A program made the position numbers and the translations under genes. Below the pieces are notes generated by a model. That model made no database searches. It saw only the letters and a list, made by a program, of their open reading frames with translations, and was not told the origin of the DNA. Shown here piece after piece: positions 48,701 through 64,000 of a stretch of DNA of 64,000 nt. This DNA comes from Syngnathus acus (Eukaryota; Chordata; Actinopteri; Syngnathiformes; Syngnathidae): NCBI RefSeq assembly GCF_901709675.1, contig NC_051088.1, positions 13,061,693 through 13,125,692 on the forward strand, in the 5' to 3' direction. The first letter of the stretch is position 1, and each line of letters starts with the position of its first letter.

Positions 48701-51054
48701 AAGTCACTACAGTGGCCTCATTCATCACACCGGTCTTACACCATTTGCAGGTACAACCCCCAAGAAATCCTATCCTAAATCCGGACCGGTATCAGAAGGC
48801 ATCAACAATCCCAACCCCATTTCCTCTTGAGCGCATTCTGCATCTGTTTGGACTGAGGGAACAAATGACATGGAGTCAACACATTTATTTTGAAACACAG
48901 CAAAGGGCGAATGATTAGAAAAGGTCATCAAACGTATAGGATACAAAATTTTCCAGCTCAAGATCCAGTGGCCTGTGTTACCCAAAATTATCACGTATTG
49001 CTATGATAACAAGATACACCGTACGTAAGCTAACATGAGCTAATATAAGTAAACAACAGATGAATCAAAAATCCTAATTGATGATAAAGACAAGGCATCT
49101 TTTTGCAATCCACATCCTTGTGAAAATCAGAATTCCATCCTCAAGCACTATACGCAAAGCTCACACTTGAGTCAGGCGTGACAAGGCCTGTAACATTCCC
49201 TAAGCGAGCACAAATAAAAATGAACTTTTCTGACTTTCAGTCATCAACTTAACACCTCGAAAGCAACTTGACACAGCGCTGCAAGTTCACCGGCACAGAA
49301 ACACCTCCGAAATGCATTCAACATATGTTATGCGTACCTACAAATGCCAGGTGATGAAAGAAGTCGGTCTGACAGGCCCAGACAAAAAAAAACAGACCCT
49401 TAAACTAGCCTAAGTAGAAAAAAGAAACTCATTTTGAATTCACTGTCCTCTCTTCCCGATGTATTATAGTGTCAATTATATGCCCAATTTCCTGGCCCCC
49501 TCCTACTTATAAATAATCTTTGCCACCCAAGTTTTTTTTCCCTGCACTTTAGCCAACGGTAGATAAATGCTATCTGAGGTAAACACACTTTTCATGCACA
49601 ATTGTAAGGCTTTCCCTGGAACACTGCCAGTTTGAATAGCGTCATTATGAATTCCTCCTCAAAAGACAGGAAGTGAGACAACGCATGTGTCGCATGGAAA
49701 TGTCACAATAGTTGCAACCCCACCTTGACCTTGCTGGGGTCGAAATCAGCACAGTGTAGTTTGTATCTAGGTGGACATTTATCGGCGTCATGTTTGTCAA
49801 CGCACAAAGAGAAAGGAGAAAACACTTACCGTTTAGCTCTCTATCTTCATGCTGGGGTTGGTAGTGGGAGATGTTTTGAGGGTGTCTTTGGGGCTGCTCT
49901 CCATCCTCCCTCAACCTGATTGGAGTCATCCTGGTGGGCAGGAGCTGGATTGTGGGCTGCGAGCCCTGAGCCTTCTCATCACCGTGCTCCATTGAAACGT
50001 TAGGGCCGCCAGAATGGACGATGTGGTGATTCCTGACACGACTATCTCGACTCTTTTTATTGTGGCTCTGATGTGCCATTTTGTGCACCACCGTTCTTCT
50101 ACCGCCCTTTCCTTCATTTTCTTGGTGTGATCTGCGGTTCTCCAATGTCACTTTCTGTGTTGTTGTTTCAAGTGTTGATGTTTCTTTTTGAATCGTCGTG
50201 CTTATTGGACCCTGGTTACGCATGTCATCATCCTCACTGCTCTCCTCTCTTTTTTGTGGATCCCTCAGCGCGCTTCTGTCATCATTTGAGGTGGAGCTTG
50301 ATTCAGGGGAAGCCAGTGGAACTGTAGTTGGTGGGGCCAGATTTCCGATTGGGGGAGATGTTGCCTCAGACTGTGAGTAGTCATAATCATCTGTGCCAAG
50401 ACTGGGTGGATCTGGCTTGTACAAGGGGAGCGTGTTTCCCAGCATTAACTTGGTTCCAGAAGCATGGCTGTAAGTGTCTTTCAGAGTTTTGGTGTTCTCA
50501 GTGGTGGTTGCAACCTGTGTGGGCTTATTAACACTTTGGACGTCACAGTCAGGAATATGCGAGCACATTAGCTTGCCCCCCTCATCTGGACAGTGGCACA
50601 CCTGACACTGGTCTATCTTAAAAGTAAATCCTGCTTCAAACTTCTTGTTGCCATGGGTACAACCAATCTGCCCACATTCCGCACAGCCATCTGCAGGTTG
50701 TAAAATATCAATGCAGTTTGGTGAAATTTCAGGGCACTCCATATAACGGCAGCTTATCGTCCCTCCTCCCTGCGGACAAGCGCATTCGGTGCTCCCAAAG
50801 TCCACAAAGTAGGATTTGCCCTCTGGGACTTTCCCTTTACGGAAGCCTGCTCGGACACAATCGTAGTATTGGTAGCCTTCACAGGAGCAGGCTTTTTGTG
50901 AACAGGTGGGACAACAGGCATCTGTGTCTAGGATGGTTTCAATGCAGTTCTGCAGAACTGGGCACTCCACACCTGTGCAGTCCTTCTGGCTACGGCAAGT
51001 GTGAATGCGCAGCAGAACCCAACACAAACACAAAACAAGTCTCGGTGCATTCAT
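33777..51054 (-). CDS. fbln2: Fibulin-2, extracellular matrix glycoprotein, complete coding region
   Basis: Secreted matrix protein that binds fibronectin, fibrillin and basement-membrane proteins. Exons from the 5' end: 51054-49830, 45199-45085, 44510-44381, 43523-43322, 42216-41998, 41338-41228, 40577-40476, 40112-39981, 37747-37610, 36919-36785, 35548-35420, 35345-35220, 34900-34784, 34692-34564, 34462-34339, 34134-33777 (TAA). They total 3492 nt, or 1163 residues; human is near 1184. The first coding exon holds a signal peptide, the Cys-rich N-domain ([25 protein letters not shown]) and an acidic, Ser/Thr-rich Nb segment. Exons 2-4 carry the three anaphylatoxin-like modules ([21 protein letters not shown]). 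Exon 6 is a Pro/Thr-rich linker. Ten EGF modules follow, nine of them with calcium-binding starts such as DMDEC, DINEC, DVDEC, DVNEC and DIDEC. The last exon is the fibulin C-terminal module ([32 protein letters not shown]). Introns 3 and 7 start with GC. The initiator is ATG 51054-51052; the frame upstream has no ATG. The block order fits FBLN2 rather than FBLN1, which lacks the Nb domain. Confidence 0.95.
37079..37495. repeat. 44-bp direct repeats 373 bp apart in fbln2 intron 9
   Basis: The 44-bp segment starting AAGTTCTTTTACAGTGG and ending TTGCCCCAGTT occurs at 37079-37122 and again at 37452-37495 with one mismatch. The sequence between them (37123-37451) is C-rich and unlike its surroundings. 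It could be an insertion that copied flanking sequence or a local duplication. It encodes no EGF module. Confidence 0.85.
37937..37950 (+). promoter_or_regulatory. CTCF-like motif in fbln2 intron 8
   Basis: CCACTAGATGGCAG fits the vertebrate CTCF core consensus CCASYAGRKGGCRS at all 14 positions. Binding is not shown by sequence alone, and the site may belong to an old repeat. Confidence 0.4.
42360..42585 (+). repeat. Copy of the AAGTCAAC-type dispersed repeat in fbln2 intron 4
   Basis: It starts TTAAAGAGGAAGTCAAC. It is the longest of three related copies in the window, sharing GGTCTAAACATGG with the 5445 copy, and CCATCTCAGGGGG and GTCGACTGAAAATG with the 11697 copy. No coding capacity, so it is probably a non-autonomous DNA element. 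It lies just upstream (on the gene's strand) of fbln2 exon 5, which starts at 42216. Confidence 0.6.
45827..45917 (+). mobile_element. 3' tail of a LINE/SINE, truncated
   Basis: The stretch containing CCTGACAGGCTCCAGCCC, then AGCCTAATGACAACAAACAG and finally AGAATGGATGGATG matches the degenerate 3' tail and (ATGG)n end shared by many fish LINEs and their partner SINEs. Only the tail is present, as expected from 5'-truncated retroposition. Family not determined. It lies in fbln2 intron 1. Confidence 0.65.
46154..46563. mobile_element. MITE with long imperfect inverted repeats
   Basis: The ends TACCGTATTTTCTGCACTA and its inverse at the right end (CTTATAGTGCGG, then AAAATACGGTA) enclose 410 bp. 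The GGCGCACC/GGTGCGCC motif recurs in both orientations inside. The middle has two nested direct repeats: a 25-bp unit at 46325-46349 and 46421-46445, and a 21-bp unit at 46361-46381 and 46385-46405. It has no ORF. Ends of this type are widespread in fish genomes; the superfamily is not assigned. It sits in the large fbln2 intron 1. Confidence 0.8.
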
Positions 51055-52677
51055 TTTGTGTTTAGAGATAGAAGACAACACTGTTTTTTTTAGGTGGATT
51101 CCAAAACAGGTGTTTCTATTAGCCTGTGGAAATGAAACATTGTGACATATTAATAGTGGGCTAAACTTTATGGTGTCATAATCATTAACTTTGACAGCCT
51201 GCTAAATATTGTTTTCTCTAAGCTTTTGTTTTGGTACCACATGGGGGTTACAAGTCATGGGTTATATTTAACCACATGTGAAATTGAGACAAAAGGTGAT
51301 GCTAACAGGGAAATATGCTCCACAATAACACAGCGAAAATCATCAGCTGCTAGTAAAAGAGTGCAAAAACATAAAAGGTTACGACGTAACAAATCACTGG
51401 ATTGCTTTCCCCCTGGATCATCGCACATCTTAAAACGTTTTCAATAAAAGTGTACATGGCCAACACACGCAGCATGACATGTTCTAAGTCATGAACTTTG
51501 GTCGCAATACATTTAATGGATAGCCAAGATGTTTTTTTCACATGTGCGCTGTCTACAGGTAGGAAAGCAGCGCAAAGTTTTCGTCGTCGGAGTAAGCGAT
51601 GTGAGTGCCTTTTGAAAACCAGGTGTTTTCTATTTTGCTTTTCCCATTGCTGCTGGTATTTTGCGTGGGCTGCAAAAGCCAACTGTGGCATATCTTCTGA
51701 ACATATTTGAATCATAAAATCTATATATTTGTTCCGAGTGATTTATGTAGTTGTTGATATTTCTTCCTCAAATGTTTTAAGCAGCCTTATTTCACAAGTT
51801 GGTTCTCGTGGAAAGCAGGGCTGTTTAAAATGTGGCAGATAATTGTGACAAAGAAACAAACTTGTTGATCTTGGAACCATGACAGATAAAGTATTTTTGT
51901 ATTAATCCCCAGATAACAGGTGGTTAATTTACCAAACACTAAAAATTGGAATCTTTCGTTACAAAATGTTCAATCTATTCTATTCAAACGTGGAGGTCAC
52001 CAAAGTGATTTTCATGCCATTAAAATATATGTAACATCTGTTTCACCACGTTAAGCCACTGTGGAACATAAAAGCGTCCTGCTGCAGTACCATTTAGGGA
52101 GTCAATGATGTCTTTGTGCTCAGCGGGTACAAAATTATTTTACCAGATCTCCTGTCTTTAAAAGGCACGTGGCCCCTTTGCTGTGGCGCCTTACTATGAT
52201 CATGAGACACCATCTAAAAATGACCCAAACAACTGTCTTGAATATTCAAAGCCTTTCGTTTCTTTGGATAATCAGGAGGAATTAGTGTTAAATTGTGATT
52301 TGTGTTTTTTTCTCTGCCGTCCAGGGGTCAATAGCTGAACTATAACCACAACAAATGAAGCGCGTGCACATACGCACAACCACACGTGCAAACCTTGTTT
52401 TGGCTTTTGAGCAGCCTATAATGCACAAAGCTTTTTTTTTTTTAAATGCTTGCAGTTAGAAAAAAGCTCACTTAACCACAAATGTTGAAGTACAAATAGA
52501 AAAGGTTGTTACAGACTGTGTTAAGAAGATGACATTTAAATTGTAAGTTCATAACCAAGCATGCAAAATCTACATGGAATTTAAAAAAGCGGCAAAAATA
52601 AGTCATTCCCAACATTGCTGCTTGAGTTACAAACACTACATATCCCCCAGTGCACGGGCTGTTTGGAGTCGACCTAC

Positions 52678-52752
52678 CTTGAACCCGATCCTGCAGAGTT
52701 GTGCTTCCCAAAGAAACTTGCGCGCAAAAAATGTGAGCAAGCTCAACTTCCG
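52678..52752 (-). other. fbln2: Predicted non-coding first exon of fbln2
   Basis: On the - strand, a TATA-like TTAATAAAAAA (+ 52776-52786) is followed about 30 bp later by a GC-balanced stretch without ATG that ends at a strong donor, TTCAAG|GTAGGT (exon end 52678). The matching acceptor is the good TTTCATTTCCACAG ending at 51124. The second exon would then carry 5' UTR 51123-51055 and the ATG at 51054. The 5' limit (about 52752) is set only from the TATA distance. Confidence 0.5.
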
Positions 52753-52775
52753 AGTAGACTGGGAGCGCCCTCGCC

Positions 52776-52786
52776 TTTTTTATTAA
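52776..52786 (-). promoter_or_regulatory. TATA-like box of fbln2
   Basis: TTAATAAAAAA on the - strand, with a polypurine/polypyrimidine tract (+ GGAGGAGAGG-type, 52788-52830) immediately upstream. A TATA box plus CT/GA tract is a common promoter layout for tissue-specific matrix genes. Confidence 0.4.
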
Positions 52787-52908
52787 GGGAGGAGAGGAGA
52801 GAAGAGGAGAGGGGGGAGGGTGGGAGAAAGAGCCCGACCAACAATTCTACCACTGGCAACGCTTTGCAAAGATTTATGCCACTCCTGTCTCTGCAACACA
52901 AAATATAA

Positions 52909-52970
52909 TATAGAATAGAATAGATCTTTATTGTCATTGTCACACATGTACAACGAAATTTAAAAAGTGC
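52909..52970 (+). repeat. Fish interspersed repeat fragment
   Basis: Tandem AGAAT units, then TCTTTATTGTCATTGTCACA and TACAACGAAATTT, form a signature that recurs widely in teleost genomes as the end of a retroposed element. Family not assigned. Confidence 0.55.
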
Positions 52971-53158
52971 CAACCGATCAGTGCATGAAAATAAAAACAT
53001 TTGCTGCAGCCTGATGAAGATACAGAAATTGTATGTTCACCATCAGTCTTAAAAGCCAAAATGCAGTTTAAATATGTATCAGAGAAGAATCAATAGTATT
53101 TATCTGTAATCAAATGTACACTTTATTTTACTTATTTATTAATTTAAGGTGGCAAACT

Positions 53159-53172
53159 CCAGCAGATGGCAC
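53159..53172 (+). promoter_or_regulatory. CTCF-like motif between fbln2 and nup210
   Basis: CCAGCAGATGGCAC fits CCASYAGRKGGCRS at every position. It stands about 400 bp upstream of the predicted fbln2 promoter, in the gap between two divergent genes, a plausible insulator position. Not proven. Confidence 0.4.
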
Positions 53173-56100
53173 TGTCTTCATAATTGACTGATAACTGGGG
53201 GGAAAAAAAGTGTTTTTTGTGTATCAGCATTCAGCATCCATTTCCACATTTAGCATGTGAATCATCATCAAACTTAAAAAATAGCACTTACAAAATTGAA
53301 ACCACCCATTTTTATGTGAGTAAAAGCCCTGGAACTTATGAGTGATGATGTATGTTTGTTGCCCAAATTTCCTCCATTACATTAATAAAAAATAGCTTCT
53401 GCTTCAAATGGGAATTTTCCTCCTGAAGAGTACATTTATACTGATGAATAGGTGTAACCAACATGAAAGAGAAGCTGTCTGTGTGTGGCCACACAAACGA
53501 CAGTTAAACTGGCAAATCAATCAGACTTATTGCACTACCATTGGCCATATAGCCAATGCAACCATTTGGGCTGCCCTAAAGAAGCAACTGGTGTACTAAA
53601 TAACAGCCATCAAGTAAACAACAGCTGTGGAAGATGGACACATTTTGAAGGCTGTGAAGACAAAGGCCCTAAAACAACTGTTAGAAAAGATTGTGAACAT
53701 GACCAAAAGGACAGATGGTACACTTGAAGGTGCAAATCACTATTCAGCAAAAAAAAAAAAAAACAACCTTACCGGAAGGACTAAAGCCATCAAAAGAGAC
53801 AACAAGTGAAAAAAGGTTGTTGTAGAAGCATCACAAGCAAAAATGTTTGGTTATTATAATGGCTCACAGTTTTGATGCAAATGACACCTAAAAGTCTTCA
53901 TTTTAAAAAACAAATAATGACATCAGACAGCAGGAGAGTATTGCTCCAGTAGGTCCCCTACCCCGCATTCTTCTTCCATATAATCTTTTCCATCCAAAAT
54001 GCCACTGGTTGTCACACAATTGGAGGCAGATGTATGACGTCGGTCGACTGAGTTCTACAGACTCGCACAATTATTGTTAATAAGACCTAAGGAGCTCTGG
54101 AGCTGGCTAATCCCTGGGGAAGCCGTTTTTGTTGTGAAATATAACCAGCCGCCACCCGTTAGAAAGCAGACTTTCGAAAGGAAAGAAAATAAAAAGATCA
54201 ACATATGTTGCACCTCACCGGTTGATCACAACGATGACATAACACCTATGATCTAAGGCCACCCGCAGCAACACGTATGTTGCAAGACACTTAGTGAATG
54301 ATGTCACATAAAATTCAAACTGCTTTCTTCCGAATAGCATGTTTAAAATGAAAGTCTGTATCGTTAAAATCCAATGACTGCAGGAAACATGAATTAATAT
54401 TGAAGGGATGTCATTGTGCTGCAGGTAGTAACCAAACCAATTGACCTCCCGCAGTAGTCGACCTCCCCGTTCGAGCTGGCGAAAGAAGTGTTGTCGTGGC
54501 TCTCAGCCCATGAGATAACATCATCTGACACATTCTGATTTGGGCGACGTAATTTCACCCCACGCTGTTGTAATTTGTCATCCATGCATGCTTGAATGGT
54601 GACTTGCGCCACTTCTAATTGAGTAACAATCTGTTCCTGCTTTGTATATTGAATTAAAATTGCAAAATGGCTTCTGACAATAGCAAAGCTTTCAAAGTCT
54701 GCAGGGTTTTTGCTAAAGTTGATGTCAGTTGTCATGACATCATTGACCACCTGCCCCCCTCTCTCCCTCACTACCCATCCTCCACCAGTCCTGTGGCAGG
54801 CGTGGTGGTTGTTATCTGTTCATTGTTAACGATACACTTTTATATCCAGAGCTTTTTGTCTTTTGTTTGAACAGGTGAATCGCTTCTTGCTGAAATTGCC
54901 ACATTAGTTTGTATGAGGTCATCCAAAGTGACACCTAATTAGTTACCTGATCGCTCCATGCTTACCTCAACAAATGACTGTATTTACAAATTATGTAACA
55001 TACAGCTTTGCCCTCGGGGTGTCCCTGGACTCATTGTGGGAGATGTGGGGGAGGAGAATGCTAATATACTAGCTTTCATCTCAGATGGACAATGACTCCG
55101 AGTCCCAACCAATGGAAGACACCAACAACGCACTTGGTAGCTCATTCAGACACAGACGGCTGCATTCATACGTTGACAATTGCAGAAAAATAGACTTCAT
55201 AACTGTCTTGTAGTTGGCCTGGGTTGCAATGAAATTATACTATTGTTAGTCAGTAGGACAAAATTCCCATCAGTTGCATCTCAACGTTTTTTGTTTCGGT
55301 CAACCAATGGATTAAGTGATGGCTTTACATAGACTTTTAACACCAAATTAACATTACAATGTAACACTTTCACTTCCTTTCATTTGTATTACAGTCGGAT
55401 TTTGAACATATTACATCTTTCCTGGATTGTAATGTACATTTAGTTGTAAACTTCCAAAACTACAAGCTATTAAATTTCTGGCAGAGATTGATTGCGCGGT
55501 TAGATATTGATTACGTATTTAGTGTCATGGCATAGTGTGGCTATTTGTGTACACTAAGTCAAGTAAGGCATGCAGCCAAGTAAATAACTTTGATGGTAGA
55601 ATGGTGCTGTTCATGCATGCCAGATGAGGATGCACTTGGGAATCAGTCTTTTCTGAATGACATCATCCAGCAAGATATTCATGAATGGAATATACACATG
55701 GCAACACTTAAAGATTATTGTAGTTCAAGGATCAATTGTTGTCATCACAAAGTGACAGATGTTTGCTCAACAGGCAGTTTTCACTTAAAATGGACAATAG
55801 CGGAGCCTCTATCTAAAGTAATGATGTCATTTTTTTTTTTAAACCTCAGACATTCTGTCATTCTATCCTTACCTCACTTATTGTGTTTTGCATCAATGAA
55901 TTGTGAAGCTCAAATCCAGCTGCCTTGTAAAACTAAATTACACTCGTTCTGAATTTTATTTCTTCATTGTCATCATGGCGCTGTGGAGGATTTGATTCCT
56001 TTTAAGATAAGCATGCATAGTGTCGACATGTCTTAATTGTATGTGTAGACGGTTCCAATCATTTTATAATAATTATGCAAACGATTGGAACTCTAATCTT

Positions 56101-57230
56101 GATGGTGATTGGCTGTTTTGCTCATCCTAAACTGACTCATAGAAAGTCTTAAATCACAGTTGGCAAAGTCAAGTGATGTGAAACACATCCACAGTGTATG
56201 CGCTAATTAAAGCGTGCATCTCTCTTAAAAAGAGAAAACCACAAAGAGGGAGGTGCACAACTGCACTGACTTCAAAGTGGATGAGCGCACAGTACACCAA
56301 ATTCAGGATGGCTAATTAGAATTTGGCAACACATTAGGGTTTCATCTGAGGCCTACTCTAAATGTCAGAGAATATGATGCCTGGCCAACATTGAATCCAA
56401 CATTGTTGGAAATACATACCTTGCATTATATATAAAAGTAATTAATTGCTCAATAGTGAGTGGTAAACAGCTGGTGGAATTTATTGAACAGACAGGAAGA
56501 CTCTTAGTTGGGTTCTTCAGCGTCTAGAAACTGAGCTTGGTTGGACAATGTAAACCTAGTCAACATTCTTGACTTGTGTGTGATGTGGATGTTTATTAAA
56601 AACTTTACCGTTTCATTTTTAAAGTTAAGCACACTGGTGAAAATAATTTAAAAAAGTTGGGCAAACTCAAAGTTTCGGGGAAATTCAACAACATATTCAA
56701 CAAAATATTCAAATTTTTGCTCATGTGAATTACACCCCCCCAACTCCACACACCCAAAAGTTGTGTTTTTACATTATGTGTGCCTCCCCCTTGTGGGGCC
56801 TTGCCATGTTGCTCAGTCGTTATTTTCTGAGATGACAGGGCAATTACAAAATGGTCAGATACTTGTACCTTTTTGTATTGGTATTAAATCAACAAACTGG
56901 ATAGATGTCATACTTAATCCAGGTCAAAGACTCTTTTTGACCAATGCATTTCATGGACTGGGATGTTTAAAACAAGTTTATTCTGCACTCTTGAGTGTTG
57001 CATGAGAGGGAATGCTGTTTGGCAACATGTGTGGTTTGTTTAAAAGATAAACAATTAATCAGATTAAATGACTTGGGTTTTAGGGTTATGTTATCAAATA
57101 TTGTAAGAATGAAGTGAAAACGGAGTAACCCGAGTTATTACCACTGGTATATTGACAGATGACGAGAAGTCGAGCTCTACTGCTTAACATGTGAGTGTCA
57201 CTTTAAGAAAACGCGTCATCTTTCCAGGAG

Positions 57231-57329
57231 CGTGACGTTTCCGGACTCCCCGCATGCTCGCAAGTCCAATAGTTGCAAATGGCGGGTTCTCGGCATGTAT
57301 TAGCTTCGCTGTATATGAAATGTTTATGA
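57231..57329 (+). promoter_or_regulatory. nup210 promoter/5' UTR with CRE, CCAAT and YY1-like motifs and a short uORF
   Basis: CGTGACGT (57231-57238, CRE-like), CCAAT (57266-57270) and AAATGGCGG (57277-57285, YY1-like) lie within 60 bp in a relatively GC-rich stretch. There is no TATA box, which suits a housekeeping nucleoporin promoter. The ATG inside the YY1-like motif opens a 16-codon upstream ORF (57279-57329) that stops before the main ATG at 57476. Transcription start is likely near 57270-57290. Confidence 0.5.
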
Positions 57330-57469
57330 GTTAACATTCGGGTTTGTACTCTTTCCGGAATATTCATAACCTTGCCCGAATAATACCGACTGAAATATTT
57401 TTAATGAGGTGACATAAGTTTGTTGCGGTTTCTATTCATTTTAGTTTTGCTACCAACAAGTCATATTAA

Positions 57470-63840
<6,371 letters not shown>

Positions 63841-64000
63841 TAAATGTATTAGTATTGAAAGCAAAACTAAGTTTTAGCAGTGCACTGACACCACTGTATT
63901 CTCTGCATTGTTCCCTATAGCATTTTTAAATTTATTAATCTCCAATAATATAATGAAACATTAAAAGCGATATGATTTTTTTTGCATAAAAATGACAAAC

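Larger units (their letters stand above)
52790..57230. other. Intergenic region between fbln2 and nup210
   Basis: About 4.4 kb between two divergent genes. It contains a fish interspersed-repeat fragment near 52909, a CTCF-like motif at 53159, an A-run near 53750 and otherwise AT-rich unique-looking sequence. The open frames at 54394-54771 (-) and 55590-55952 (+) match nothing I know and lack exon-like borders. In human, HDAC11 lies between these two genes; no HDAC catalytic motif or exon is visible here. Confidence 0.6.

Noticed and set aside
51055-51081. Upstream extension of the fbln2 first coding exon to 51081
   Set aside because: The codon there is GTG, not ATG. The first ATG is at 51054, directly before a good signal peptide.
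53408-53809. Overlapping + strand ORFs suggesting a transposase remnant
   Set aside because: No DDE or zinc-finger pattern and no terminal repeats could be made out; too little to support a call.
54394-54771. - strand ORF of 125 codons between fbln2 and nup210
   Set aside because: No similarity I recognise, no promoter or codon-bias sign; not HDAC11.
55590-55952. + strand ORF of 120 codons
   Set aside because: Low-complexity ends, no domain, no conserved motif; length is within chance expectation for this much sequence.

Overview
The window is eukaryotic nuclear DNA from a ray-finned (teleost) fish. The genes are split by GT-AG introns, the proteins read as clear vertebrate orthologues, introns are fairly short, and the interspersed repeats are of fish type: a tRNA-derived SINE, MITEs, and GATA/GA/AT microsatellites. 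I cannot name the species. Ortholog calls rest on recognising the proteins; no database was searched.

Layout: (1) 1-4.7 kb, + strand: ptpdc1, a dual-specificity-type protein tyrosine phosphatase, with its 5' end unresolved. (2) 5.05-7.5 kb, - strand: an F-box/WD-repeat gene closest to FBXW12, ten coding exons, convergent with ptpdc1. (3) 8.8-14.4 kb, + strand: wnt7a, four coding exons, complete, divergent from the F-box gene. (4) 14.4-33.8 kb: about 19 kb with no supportable gene, holding the wnt7a 3' UTR, a SINE, a hairpin MITE and microsatellites. (5) 33.8-52.75 kb, - strand: fbln2 (fibulin-2), sixteen coding exons plus a predicted non-coding first exon. (6) 52.8-57.5 kb: intergenic. (7) 57.5-64 kb, + strand: nup210 (nuclear pore membrane glycoprotein 210), first twelve coding exons, running off the window.

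wnt7a, fbln2 and nup210 are neighbours on human 3p25, so this is a conserved synteny block. HDAC11, which in human lies between FBLN2 and NUP210, is not seen here. ptpdc1 and the F-box gene map elsewhere in human, so the left part of the window marks a rearranged junction. The genes do not form a pathway: a phosphatase, a likely SCF ubiquitin-ligase adaptor, a secreted morphogen, an extracellular-matrix glycoprotein and a nucleoporin.

I found no new multi-gene system. The points most worth a second look are three GC-AG introns among roughly 46, a two-way poly(A) signal between convergent genes, CTCF-like motifs (one inside a MITE), a three-copy repeat family, and the missing HDAC11.
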